Below are positions 21,112-28,194 of a stretch of DNA of 31,474 nt, piece after piece (the first letter of the stretch is position 1; every line of letters begins with the position of its first letter). This stretch comes from a virus. The translations under genes were made by a program, and so were the position numbers. The stretch is taken from positions 1 to 31,474 of the IMG/VR virus record IMGVR_UViG_3300042112_000219; one strand, written 5' to 3'. The notes below the pieces were generated by a model. It was given only the letters and a program-made list of their open reading frames with translations, was not told where the DNA came from and did not search any database.

Positions 21112-21513
21112 TTAGAGCTGCATTGCTTTCCGGTTTGCGGCGTAAAACTCATTACGCTCGACAAAGCCAAGAGTCATGTAGTGCGCCCAAAGTTCGCTGC
21201 GGGTCTTTGGCGCGGAAATTTGTTCGGACTGGATGGCCACGGGAGCCACGCCCAAGTTGGCCACGATGGCGTTGGCTTTCGCGGCGGCGTCAGCTTCGGT
21301 GGCTTTCACGGCGTCCAGCGCCTTTGCCAGTTCCAGCTTTTCAGCCTGCGCAACGTCCAGAGCGGCAGAGAGGTCTGCGGCCTTAAGTTTGAGCGCGTCG
21401 AATTGAGCCACCATCGCGGAATGTTCCGCGGTGAGTGCGTTAAGCGCGGCCAAATCCGCCTGCGCGGCAGATAGCGCGGCCAGCGCATCGGTGAGGGTTG
21501 CAGGAGACTCCAT
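21112..21513 (-). CDS. Putative capsid scaffold, coiled coil (133 aa)
   Basis: An alanine/leucine-rich coiled-coil protein: LAALSAAQADLAALNALTAE, then a long heptad-like helix to about residue 80 (AKLELAKALDAVKATEADAA-like), followed by a helical C-terminus (SELWAHYMTLGFVERNEFY). Helical rods of this kind between protease and capsid genes are usually scaffolds that guide head assembly. In lambda the scaffold is made from inside the protease frame; here it is separate and has its own leader after a strong hairpin. The function is inferred from place and shape. Confidence 0.6.
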   Translation of the reverse strand: MESPATLTDALAALSAAQADLAALNALTAEHSAMVAQFDALKLKAADLSAALDVAQAEKLELAKALDAVKATEADAAAKANAIVANLGVAPVAIQSEQISAPKTRSELWAHYMTLGFVERNEFYAANRKAMQL

Positions 21514-21570
21514 ACAACCAAGAGTTTCGGGACAAGGAAAAGCCCGCTCCGGGCATCAAACCGGAGCGGG
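21511..21570 (-). promoter_or_regulatory. Hairpin-plus-leader element before scaffold gene (copy 2)
   Basis: The minus strand forms CCCGCTCCGG/CCGGAGCGGG, ten perfect pairs with an eight-base loop (21570-21543), then CTTTTCC, which resembles an intrinsic terminator. It continues into TTGTCCC, six variable bases, then CTTGGTT and the ATG of the scaffold-like gene. A similar leader occurs before the gpW-like gene (24163-24219). It may weaken read-through, protect the downstream message, or carry a ribosome-recruiting element. Confidence 0.6.
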
Positions 21571-21599
21571 CCACATGAACCCAATGAACAAATGAACGG

Positions 21600-22409
21600 T
21601 CAGATCATAGCCAAAAGCGCAGCGTACGCAACGTCTTCGGAACCTATTCCATCAATCAAATTTGCGGCCTTGGCTCGAGGCGCCAAATAAGCTGCGCCGG
21701 TCATGTACTCATCGGCCACGCGCCGGTTGCGGAGCACGTTGTCGCGAAACTGAGCAAAGCTGTCGTCCACCAGCTGCTGCAGGCTGGCGCGCTGCGCTGG
21801 CGTCAAAGACGGTCCCATGCCTGCGCCTTTAAGCGGACCCGAAGTAATTGGGTCCCAGCGGAGCCCTTCGGCCTCGTACGCGGCGGACTGGTCCAGCCAA
21901 GGAATGATGGTTCCGATTGAGCCCCAGGTTGAGCCAACGGAGCCAAAGACTTTGTCGCAACTCACGGCGATGTTGTACGCGGCTGAACACGCGGTGTCAT
22001 CGGAGTAGGCCACGATTGGGACTTCCAAAGATTGAATTAGATCCACCACTTCCGAGCACCCGGTGCAGTTGCCGCCGGGGGAATTGATTTCGAGGAGCAC
22101 GCCGCGCACGTTGGCTTCCATGGCGGCTTCGAGATCCTCGGCGACCCACTCGTAATCCCAGACGCCGCAGCAGGCTTCGATCGGACTGATGCCTTTGGCG
22201 AGTGTGCCCTCGATGCAGATGTGCGCAATGCCCTGCCCGTCGATCTCCATCGGTTCGCGCTGGGACTTCATCCCCATCATGCCTTCGTACTCGTCCCCGT
22301 TGGCGCGCACCAGCCGCGCCTCCACGAGCTTGCGAACGGCTGCGTAGCCCCCCGGTGTGATGAGCCAGGGACGGTAGAAAACTTGTTCGATGACTCGTTG
22401 AAATTTCAT
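21600..22409 (-). CDS. Head maturation protease, S49/SppA-type (269 aa)
   Basis: Protease of the lambda gpC kind that processes prohead proteins. A ClpP/SppA-like fold is seen: GVLLEINSPGG (103-113; oxyanion-type segment), then TACSAAYNIAVSCD with nucleophile Ser142, and GPLKGAG with Lys194, the general base of S49 enzymes. N-terminal residues before 60 are variable. The length is near 270, shorter than lambda gpC, consistent with the scaffold being a separate gene. ATG overlaps the portal stop by four bases. Confidence 0.82.
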   Translation of the reverse strand: MKFQRVIEQVFYRPWLITPGGYAAVRKLVEARLVRANGDEYEGMMGMKSQREPMEIDGQGIAHICIEGTLAKGISPIEACCGVWDYEWVAEDLEAAMEANVRGVLLEINSPGGNCTGCSEVVDLIQSLEVPIVAYSDDTACSAAYNIAVSCDKVFGSVGSTWGSIGTIIPWLDQSAAYEAEGLRWDPITSGPLKGAGMGPSLTPAQRASLQQLVDDSFAQFRDNVLRNRRVADEYMTGAAYLAPRAKAANLIDGIGSEDVAYAALLAMI

Positions 22410-23902
22410 TCGGTTGGCACGGTTGGCGGGTTGCCATTGGGGGTGAGCAGGCCGAACACATCGCGGGTCAGGCCAGAGCGTTCGACGCGCTTTTTGATTT
22501 CCAGTTCCTCGCGCTCTACCTCGTCCAAGTGCTCCTCGAGAGTCTTGGAGCCGCTGGCGAGGATGTCGGTCATGGATCGCATCCCGGCACGGTAGGCTTC
22601 GATGGCATCGCGACTGGCGTATCCGCTGTCAGCCGTCAAACGGGCGGGCTCGGTGAAACGGAATTGGTACGCGCCGCCGCGGTCACGGTCAGCGCCGCGG
22701 TATTCCGGCAGAATGCCCATCTCTACAAAGCGTGCCACGGCAAACGCGCAACGCCGCTTGCAGAACGCGGCCAAGTAAGCATGACGCTCCGAGGTGATAC
22801 GGTTGACCTGCTCCAACACGATCCGAGCAGAAGCACCACCCAGTTTGCTCATGTCCCAGCCGAACTCAGGCGGCCATTGTGCGGCCAGCAGTGCGTTGCG
22901 AATCAGTCGCTCCTGTAGCCGGTCCTGCGCCTCGGTAGGAATTTTGGCGTCAATCTGCTCGATGGATTCGCCAGCGTTGGCTTGTAGGTATTCGATGCGC
23001 CCGCCCGCCATCGGCGTGATGCGAAGCCCCGGCGTGCATTGAGGCGTATTCGTTTCGGTCAGCGCATTGTACGCGTCCGAGGCGTCCGCCATGCCCTGCT
23101 GGTTGGTGACCATCAGCCCAATCTTTGCAGCCATTCTGGATGCGGATTGGATGTCGTCGCCCAGATCCTTGAGGGAAATGAGATCGCGGATGGCGGGAGC
23201 AAACGCTGAGATGCCACGCACTTGATCGACTTCCCGAGGATCCATTGTCAGCATGCAGGATTGCACCGGGATGTCCCGGTCTTCGCTGCCGTCTTGCGAT
23301 TCTCCAAGCACTCGGTAAGCCACGGCGCGGTTGGTCTTGGAAAGGATAACGCCGTTGTAAATCCTAAGCCCGCGATAACGTCCCTCGGTCAAAATGCCGT
23401 CTTCCCCACGGCTTCCGATCTGGTGCCACGGAACTTGCTGGAGTTGTGGGTAACCGCTTTGTGTGGTCGTCAGGATGGTCAATAGATCACCTTCGCGGTC
23501 AATAGCGGTGGATTCCAACCGCAAACCTTCCCACCAGCTTTTGCCGTCGAGGTAGGCAATCTGGAACCAGTCCAACAGAACAGCCTCGGCCTGTTTTCCC
23601 CACTCTTTGTCGGCGCCCACAAAGATCGGCCGCATCGCCATCCCTACGGACAGCATCGACTTCTGATCGATCGCCGCATTCACGAGCCCATTATTCCAGT
23701 AAAGTTTGCGCGCCGCTGAATTTACCGTGCGCCATTCCCCAACGGTCAACTCGCGGCTGATGCTCTGCGTGTGATTCCTCCACCACGGTTCTCCCCAGAC
23801 TCCGCCCTCTACAAGGCGCTGTCGGCGGTAAGCGTCCCAAGCAGCCTGCGGTTTCGGCGTTCCGAAGCCCGCCAGCTTCTTTAGTCGGTCAAGAAAACTC
23901 AT
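22406..23902 (-). CDS. Portal protein, lambda family (498 aa)
   Basis: Forms the dodecameric DNA entry ring. The protein has the lambda-family layout: MSFLDRLKKLAGFG, then WDAYRRQRLVEGG, RELTVGEWRTVNSAARKLYWNNGLVNAAIDQ, VLLDWFQIAYLDGKSWW, and EGDLLTILTTTQSGYPQLQQVPWHQIG. The C-terminal half has the conserved helix WPPEFGWDMSKLGGASAR (portal wing/crown region). The length of 498 is near the usual 500. ATGA overlaps at both ends link it to the gpW-like and protease genes. Confidence 0.88.
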   Translation of the reverse strand: MSFLDRLKKLAGFGTPKPQAAWDAYRRQRLVEGGVWGEPWWRNHTQSISRELTVGEWRTVNSAARKLYWNNGLVNAAIDQKSMLSVGMAMRPIFVGADKEWGKQAEAVLLDWFQIAYLDGKSWWEGLRLESTAIDREGDLLTILTTTQSGYPQLQQVPWHQIGSRGEDGILTEGRYRGLRIYNGVILSKTNRAVAYRVLGESQDGSEDRDIPVQSCMLTMDPREVDQVRGISAFAPAIRDLISLKDLGDDIQSASRMAAKIGLMVTNQQGMADASDAYNALTETNTPQCTPGLRITPMAGGRIEYLQANAGESIEQIDAKIPTEAQDRLQERLIRNALLAAQWPPEFGWDMSKLGGASARIVLEQVNRITSERHAYLAAFCKRRCAFAVARFVEMGILPEYRGADRDRGGAYQFRFTEPARLTADSGYASRDAIEAYRAGMRSMTDILASGSKTLEEHLDEVEREELEIKKRVERSGLTRDVFGLLTPNGNPPTVPTE

Positions 23903-24165
23903 ATGAAATACGCCTGAGTCCTGCGCACCGGGCCATTGATGCCGGCGGCTTTGTAGTTTAGCGCCATCTGCGCGAGCATCATAACGTCCAACGGCGAAAG
24001 TGTGCCGCCCACGTTAAATTGGAAGGATGCGCCGTCGATGCTGCTGGATACCAGCGAGCTTTTCCCGGCGGACACAAGGTCAAACTTTTGGGAGACGATG
24101 GCCCGCAACTCAGCCACATCACGCGTGAGAAACACTTGGAGCAGGAGCTTTTGGTCGGGAGCCAT
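23899..24165 (-). CDS. Head-tail joining protein, gpW-like (88 aa)
   Basis: Small connector that lies between large terminase and portal, as gpW does in lambda. Residues 1-40 form a helix (QKLLLQVFLTRDVAELRAIVS), then a beta hairpin (ASFQFNVGGTLS), and a second helix (SPLDVMMLAQMALNYKAAG) ending in GPVRRTQAYFI, similar to the RRRGP end of gpW. Its leader is the hairpin-plus-leader element described at 24163. It is somewhat longer than lambda gpW (68 residues). Confidence 0.72.
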   Translation of the reverse strand: MAPDQKLLLQVFLTRDVAELRAIVSQKFDLVSAGKSSLVSSSIDGASFQFNVGGTLSPLDVMMLAQMALNYKAAGINGPVRRTQAYFI

Positions 24166-24219
24166 CTAACCAAGACCATTGGGACAAGGGAAAACCCGGC
24201 CCCCACTCAGGGACCGGGT
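24163..24219 (-). promoter_or_regulatory. Hairpin-plus-leader element before gpW-like gene (copy 1)
   Basis: In the 110-base gap after large terminase the minus strand forms ACCCGG/CCGGGT (24219-24194), six pairs around a 14-base loop. It is followed by TTTTCCC, TTGTCCC, six variable bases, CTTGGTT and the ATG. From the U-run to the ATG, 24 of 32 positions match the element before the scaffold-like gene, as aligned by eye. The stems differ in sequence but not in design. The rest of the gap holds no gene. Confidence 0.55.
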
Positions 24220-24275
24220 CTGATTTTTCCCCAACCAGCGCAACCCCGCCAAGGGTTTTTGGTTGAGTAATCACC

Positions 24276-26054
24276 CTACGCCGCGGGCGCCGGTTCGTCA
24301 ACCTCCGGCGTGGCAGAAATCATGTCGGGAAGGATGCCAAGAATCTGTGCCGTCAGCACGTTCATTGCTTCCGCGTCCCACATGTGGTTCGGCCGCCCTG
24401 TAGCCGTCCATCGTAGCCGAGTCTTTTTGGTTCTTTTGTCAACCGTTGCCCTTTTGCGCTCGGAATTGAGATGCCGGACGTACTCGGGCGGAGCGTCTTG
24501 CGGGAACTCCCAGACTGGCGAGCCCGTGTTGCGCAGGTTAGCCAGGATGTCTTTGATAGGATCCGACGCCCAATAGAAAAAGGTCACAAACACGCGCTTG
24601 CCAGCAGCGTCTCGGGTCGTCGGTGCAACCACGCGATCGGGCGCAGAGTAATACCGGCGGATAGGTTTGCCGTCCTGCCCGCGCACCGTGAAATGATCTT
24701 CAGCGCGCCCGACAAGCGCCGTCCAGCCGTACTTGGCACAGGTATCGTAAACTCGACCGTGGAAACTGTTTCCGGCGTCCAACAGCGTGCGCTTGTCCGG
24801 CACCTTGAGCCGAGTCTGGATCTCGCGGATCTGGTCCACGGTCAGAATCTTGCCCGCCCAAAGAAGTCGGCTATGCCCATTCTTGAGCCAAACCCGCACG
24901 ATGCCCCAGTAGTGGTCCTGCTGGCAGTCCACGGTCATTACCCTGGCGGCCTCGTCTGGCATCGGTCGCCCGTCTTGCCACTCGTTCTGGAAATATTCGG
25001 AGGCTTCGAGTTCCAGCGCTGGCAATTCTTCCTCTTGCTTCCAAGGTTCCGCGAGTCGCTGCATCCGAAAATCTTTGGTCGGTTGTAGCACACCGAGGTG
25101 CCGAGCGTCGGAAGCCTGACACCATTGGATGACGAGATCCGCCCAGCGAATCCAGTACACGGACTGTGCCGAAATTCGCCGGGAGCGGTAGCCCTCGACA
25201 TGGTCATTGCCCTCGCTGCGCCACTCGCTCCGCTGCGTCAGCGCCCGCCGAGCCGCGGTCGTGTCTGGGGTGATGTGCCCGCAATGCGGACATTCGTGCC
25301 GAACCGTTTTAACCAGAGCGCCCCAGTTCCATTCGCCTTGCTCGTTTTTCGCCTCGTCGTACTTAATGTCAGTCCACGCCGGTTTTACCCACTCTTCGCA
25401 TGCCGGGCAGCGGTGGCACCAGACAAACTCCTCACCGGAGCGCCACTCCTCGGTCAGTTGGTGTGGCTCCTCGTAGGACTGGGACACGAGCAGCGCGTAA
25501 CCGTTCCACCTGTCGTGCAGCCGCTTTTTGAATTGAGTGATCAGGTCCGAGTATTGCCAGCATTCGTCGAGGAACAGTGCCTGCACCGACTTTTCCTGAG
25601 CGTTGGAAGTGTTTGCACCCCCTAGCATGAGCGGCATGTGAGGGAAGTAGATCCCATCCTTTTTGACGTGGTGCCGGTTGCTCGGCATCAGTCCCCGTAG
25701 TGGCTCGCAAGCTGCCAGTACCGGTTTAAGCCGCGTTTCCATCCATTCGGCCGAGGTCGCATCCGTCTGCGTAATGGACAGCATCGGGCCCGGCTGCTGC
25801 GCCACCGCCCAGCAAACCAGTGCTTCCAGTGCAGTGCTTTTGCCGGCGCCCGTGCATGCCTGCACAAAAGTCTGCCGGCATGTGGGGTCCGCAAAATCGT
25901 GGAACACGGCGTTCCACCACGGCGCTGTCTGCCGGTCAAAATGAGTCGAGCGGGACGAGTGCGGAAAGCGCACGTTGGATTCCATCCAGTCCAACGGATC
26001 GCCGGTGTACGCCAGCCGCACCCCGGAACAGCAGCCCTGCAAGAAAGGCGTCAT
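24276..26054 (-). CDS. Terminase large subunit, GpA type (592 aa)
   Basis: Motor and nuclease that package phage DNA into the prohead. ATPase motifs: Walker A ACTGAGKST (66-74) and Walker B ALFLDE (159-164). A zinc-like cluster (Cys213, 216, 219, then Cys255 and 258) sits between the ATPase and nuclease, as is usual in GpA terminases. The nuclease has VMTVDCQ (Asp376) and a late helix with PNHMWDAEAMNVL. The length of 592 is usual. GpA enzymes generally cut cos sites, so cohesive ends are expected, but I could not place a cos site. ATG overlaps small terminase as ATGA after a good GGGAGGG. Confidence 0.9.
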   Translation of the reverse strand: MTPFLQGCCSGVRLAYTGDPLDWMESNVRFPHSSRSTHFDRQTAPWWNAVFHDFADPTCRQTFVQACTGAGKSTALEALVCWAVAQQPGPMLSITQTDATSAEWMETRLKPVLAACEPLRGLMPSNRHHVKKDGIYFPHMPLMLGGANTSNAQEKSVQALFLDECWQYSDLITQFKKRLHDRWNGYALLVSQSYEEPHQLTEEWRSGEEFVWCHRCPACEEWVKPAWTDIKYDEAKNEQGEWNWGALVKTVRHECPHCGHITPDTTAARRALTQRSEWRSEGNDHVEGYRSRRISAQSVYWIRWADLVIQWCQASDARHLGVLQPTKDFRMQRLAEPWKQEEELPALELEASEYFQNEWQDGRPMPDEAARVMTVDCQQDHYWGIVRVWLKNGHSRLLWAGKILTVDQIREIQTRLKVPDKRTLLDAGNSFHGRVYDTCAKYGWTALVGRAEDHFTVRGQDGKPIRRYYSAPDRVVAPTTRDAAGKRVFVTFFYWASDPIKDILANLRNTGSPVWEFPQDAPPEYVRHLNSERKRATVDKRTKKTRLRWTATGRPNHMWDAEAMNVLTAQILGILPDMISATPEVDEPAPAA

Positions 26055-26560
26055 AGTCCGGCAAATCCCTCCCGAGCGTTGGATTTGAGGAGCTCAATCC
26101 GGCTTTTCAACTTTGGCTGGATCTCGGCCTCAGTCAGTCCGGCCAGTTGCCCAGGCAGGTCGCCAACCAACGCGTCGAGTTCCGAGCACCAGACGCTGAC
26201 AACCCGGGTTCCGAGTTCGCGCATTTCAGCGGCCAGCACCAGCTCGCCCTTTTCGCGTTTGATGATGAGGTCAAGGCGTTCAATTTCTTTTCTGAGTTTT
26301 GCCGTGCGGGTCTCTTGAAAGCCTGCAGCCTGTGAAATTACGACATCAGCTGTCGGTTTTTCCTGCTTTTGTGCCGGTGCAGGCTCTGACGTTGCCGGTT
26401 TCTGCGGCGGTATAACTACACGCCCTGCAGAGTGTACTGCGCGCCACTCTTCGATCTTTTCCCAACTCCAGCCCCTGTTAAGCCCTCGCTTTTCCCATCC
26501 TTGAACGGCTCCGCGGGAAACGCCGTAACGCTCGGCGATCTGTTTGTGACTGTATGCCAT
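26051..26560 (-). CDS. Terminase small subunit with HTH (169 aa)
   Basis: DNA-recognition partner of the large terminase. N-terminal HTH: SHKQIAERYGVSRGAVQGWEKRG (Nu1-like winged helix), WSWEKIEEW follows. A proline-rich linker (PPQKPATSEPAPAQ) and a coiled coil (RTAKLRKEIERLDLIIKREK) probably hold the oligomer and the large subunit. First gene of the late block. Almost no space separates its ATG from an extended dyad; no Shine-Dalgarno sequence is visible, so a very short leader is likely. The HTH may also bind that dyad. Confidence 0.85.
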   Translation of the reverse strand: MAYSHKQIAERYGVSRGAVQGWEKRGLNRGWSWEKIEEWRAVHSAGRVVIPPQKPATSEPAPAQKQEKPTADVVISQAAGFQETRTAKLRKEIERLDLIIKREKGELVLAAEMRELGTRVVSVWCSELDALVGDLPGQLAGLTEAEIQPKLKSRIELLKSNAREGFAGL

Positions 26561-26608
26561 CGGTATTTTTTGCCTGTATTATCAATAATACACCGGCAAA
26601 ATACAGTC
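26548..26608. promoter_or_regulatory. Extended dyad operator before the terminase operon
   Basis: A perfect 16-base inverted repeat, GTATTAT-CA-ATAATAC (26576-26591), is flanked by TTTTGCC (left) and GGCAAAA (right), and further out by GACTGTAT (26548-26555) and ATACAGTC (26601-26608). The outer arms are offset from the centre, so this may be two overlapping operators. It ends inside the first codons of the small terminase. A minus-strand TTGACT at 26610-26605 could be a -35 element, but no -10 is well spaced. Most likely an operator-promoter for the late block. Confidence 0.5.
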
Positions 26609-26744
26609 AAAGATACAACTGCGCGGCAATTTCTGCCGGTAGACAGGCCGTTTTTTGCCGATTGCACAAAAAAAAAGCAAGCGTCCTTGAGCTCACCCCG
26701 ACGAAAAGCCGGTTTAGGAGACTCCTTGCCGGGGGGGAGTAGGC

Positions 26745-26787
26745 AAGTTGGGCTAAAGACATACCCCCTTCATGGCCCAACTTTTTT
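26745..26787 (+). terminator. Plus-direction terminator-like hairpin
   Basis: AAGTTGGGC (26745-26753) pairs with GCCCAACTT (26775-26783), nine perfect pairs, followed by a run of T on the plus strand. On the minus strand the stem is followed by GCCTACTCC, so only plus-direction termination fits. No plus-strand gene is evident, so a short antisense or regulatory RNA from 26560-26787 is possible. Immediately upstream lies another short hairpin, TTGCC/GGCAA (26726-26746). Confidence 0.45.
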
Positions 26788-26792
26788 AGGGC

Positions 26793-26838
26793 AAAAAAAG
26801 CCCCCGGTTGGTGCGCATCGTTGAGAGGCGTCCGGGGG
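26793..26838 (-). terminator. Intrinsic terminator after HTH gene
   Basis: On the minus strand CCCCCGG (26838-26832) pairs with CCGGGGG (26807-26801) around a 24-base loop, followed by C and seven T (26799-26793). It lies about 55 bases downstream of the stop of the HTH gene, so it ends the early transcription unit before the late block. In the nearby stretch from 26839 to 26893 I see no gene. Confidence 0.7.
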
Positions 26839-26893
26839 TCGATTGCCGATATACTCGCACAATCTTGCCATCAGTCTAGCATCATCTTTCAGG

Positions 26894-27229
26894 TCACCCA
26901 AGCATTGCCTTAGCCGCTTGCTTGGCCGCGTACTCCACGGCCTGGTGCGACACTCCCAGTGCAGCCGCTGCCTGGCTCATGTCATTGTAGCCCGTCAGGT
27001 GCCCAAGCCCAACCCCGAACGCCATGCCCACAATCCGCAACCGCATGTTGCTGCGTGCCGTTGCCTCAAGCAGCCAGCTGAGGATGCGGACGATTGCCAC
27101 GCCACCAGAGGTCTGCGCGTGCGCTCGGCAACCTCGGACATACCAGCGCCAGACGTCCTCAGACTGGTCGTGCGTTAGACCAAGGTCAAGAAGGTCGTCG
27201 ATGCCTGCTGAGTAGTCTAGCTCGGTCAT
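26894..27229 (-). CDS. Small HTH protein, possible regulator (111 aa)
   Basis: Helical 111-residue protein of unknown family. The C-terminus has an HTH-like segment, MSQAAAALGVSHQAVEYAAKQ, and the middle is helical with hydrophobic faces (AIVRILSWLLEATARSNMRLRIVGMAFG). It follows the hairpin repeats and precedes a terminator and the late block, as expected for a late regulator or a packaging-related protein. The ATG at 27229 lies just after one hairpin repeat; an in-frame GTG at 27259 within that repeat is the alternative. The gap 27260-27602 above it has no gene I can support. Confidence 0.55.
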   Translation of the reverse strand: MTELDYSAGIDDLLDLGLTHDQSEDVWRWYVRGCRAHAQTSGGVAIVRILSWLLEATARSNMRLRIVGMAFGVGLGHLTGYNDMSQAAAALGVSHQAVEYAAKQAAKAMLG

Positions 27230-27236
27230 GCAGTAT

Positions 27237-27534
27237 TGCCGGTCTCTCCCGGCTGTCACGCCTGGCGGTGGGTAGCGGCGTTCCCAGTCCTGCTATAGTT
27301 TTATGTGCGGCAAGACTCGCGACACTCTGGCCGAGTTCCTGCCGGTCTCTCCCGGCTGTCAGGTCTGCATTTGGCTCTTACCTTCGCCCCGTTTCTGCGG
27401 CGTCCCGCCTCGGCACTGGTGCCGGTTTGCTGTCGCAAAATTTGCCGGTCTCTCCCGGCTGTCGCACCACTTTTGGCCTAACCGCAATCAGGCCACGCAG
27501 GTGTCGCGGATGTGTCTGTCTCTCCAGACTGTCA
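27237..27534 (-). repeat. Four 22-bp hairpin repeats with invariant GAGAGA loop
   Basis: In the gene-free gap, four copies lie at 27237-27258, 27340-27361, 27443-27464 and 27513-27534 (start-to-start spacing 103, 103 and 70). On the minus strand three read GCCGG-GAGAGA-CCGGC, with TGACA or CGACA before the stem. The fourth reads GTCTG-GAGAGA-CAGAC: two base pairs change on both sides, so the stem is kept while the loop stays identical. The lowest copy is seven bases before the HTH gene's ATG and holds a GGGAG inside the hairpin. The spacers do not resemble each other. This is either an RNA element or a palindromic operator set. Confidence 0.75.
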
Positions 27535-27602
27535 CGCACGACCGGTGTGGCACACGCCAGTGGTCCCGCGGCGTTCGCGGAAAGAACCCATAGGGATTGC
27601 CG

Positions 27603-27791
27603 TTAATGAACCACACTTGGCTGAATCGCGTCAAGGTCTTCCTGCGTCCAGCCCTCTCTGCGCATCTGAATTTCCAGTGCCTCTATGCGCCTGAGTGCAG
27701 TCCTAAGCTGCCGGGATGTTTCGTCGAGCATGGCCTTGAGTGTTTCAATTGCCAGTGCGTGCTCAATACGTTCGGATGGTGTGATGCTCAT
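27603..27791 (-). CDS. Small coiled-coil protein (62 aa)
   Basis: Unrecognised helical protein: MSITPSERIEHALAIETLKA, then SRQLRTALRRIEALEIQMRR with a coiled-coil rhythm, ending TQEDLDAIQPSVVH. ATG overlaps the previous stop as ATGA. It is the last of a chain of small early genes and precedes the hairpin repeats. Confidence 0.55.
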   Translation of the reverse strand: MSITPSERIEHALAIETLKAMLDETSRQLRTALRRIEALEIQMRREGWTQEDLDAIQPSVVH

Positions 27792-27985
27792 TCCAGTGCC
27801 TCCCGTGCTATTTGACGCATGGATTGTGCCCAGTTGCCATGGTAATCGCGAATGCGCTTAAGTGCAGTTTCCAGCTTTTCAATTCTGGCTTCTGCCTCAT
27901 CCAAATCGGAATTGAGGATACAAGGATCACCGCAATCGCAGCGTGCATCGTTAATCATTCTAACGTGGTTTGGATCTGTGATCAT
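27788..27985 (-). CDS. Small protein with CDCGDPC cluster and coil (65 aa)
   Basis: Unrecognised. The start contains CDCGDPC at about residues 16-22 (possible metal site), followed by a heptad-like helix (DLDEAEARIEKLETALKRIR). Ends QSMRQIAREALE. Coupled on both sides by ATGA overlaps. The ATG at 27985 was preferred because it follows the GAGGGGGA leader shared with neighbouring genes. Confidence 0.55.
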   Translation of the reverse strand: MITDPNHVRMINDARCDCGDPCILNSDLDEAEARIEKLETALKRIRDYHGNWAQSMRQIAREALE

Positions 27986-28194
27986 TCCCCCTCCTTCCAT
28001 TTGCCCATTGCTTTTGGATCACCAACAATTTGCCCAGTTTCAAACGGTCCAATGTTTGCGCCAAAGAAAATCGGGAAACCCGGCCCTTCTTTTTTGACCA
28101 ACAAAAGAGAATCGATGGCGTAAATTAACGTTCCATTTTCCCAGCATTCTCTGCGTCCCGCTGGACTATCGTAAACACAGACTCTCACCTTCAT
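27982..28194 (-). CDS. Small early protein ending GKWKEGE (70 aa)
   Basis: Unrecognised. A beta-like start (KVRVCVYDSPAGRRECWENGT), a strand-rich middle (LIYAIDSLLLVKKEGPGFPIFFG), and an end, MGKWKEGE, that copies the C-terminus of the two ABA-sandwich-like proteins upstream although the rest is unrelated. The shared end covers the ribosome-binding sequence of the next gene, so it may be kept for that reason. ATG overlaps as ATGA. Confidence 0.55.
   Translation of the reverse strand: MKVRVCVYDSPAGRRECWENGTLIYAIDSLLLVKKEGPGFPIFFGANIGPFETGQIVGDPKAMGKWKEGE

Noticed and set aside
24194-24219. Strong intrinsic terminator inside the head operon
   Set aside because: The stem is only six pairs and the U-run four bases before CCC. 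All head genes downstream are needed, so a partial or regulatory hairpin is more likely.
26432-26824. Plus-strand 130-codon frame over the terminase start and intergenic gap
   Set aside because: It overlaps the HTH of the small terminase and two hairpins; sequence looks random with no start signal. A non-coding RNA is more plausible than a protein here.
27237-27534. CRISPR-like spaced repeats
   Set aside because: Only four repeats of 22 bp, with one degenerate in its stem, and gaps of 81, 81 and 48 bases. No leader or cas genes other than a phage-type Cas4-like nuclease far away in a recombination operon.
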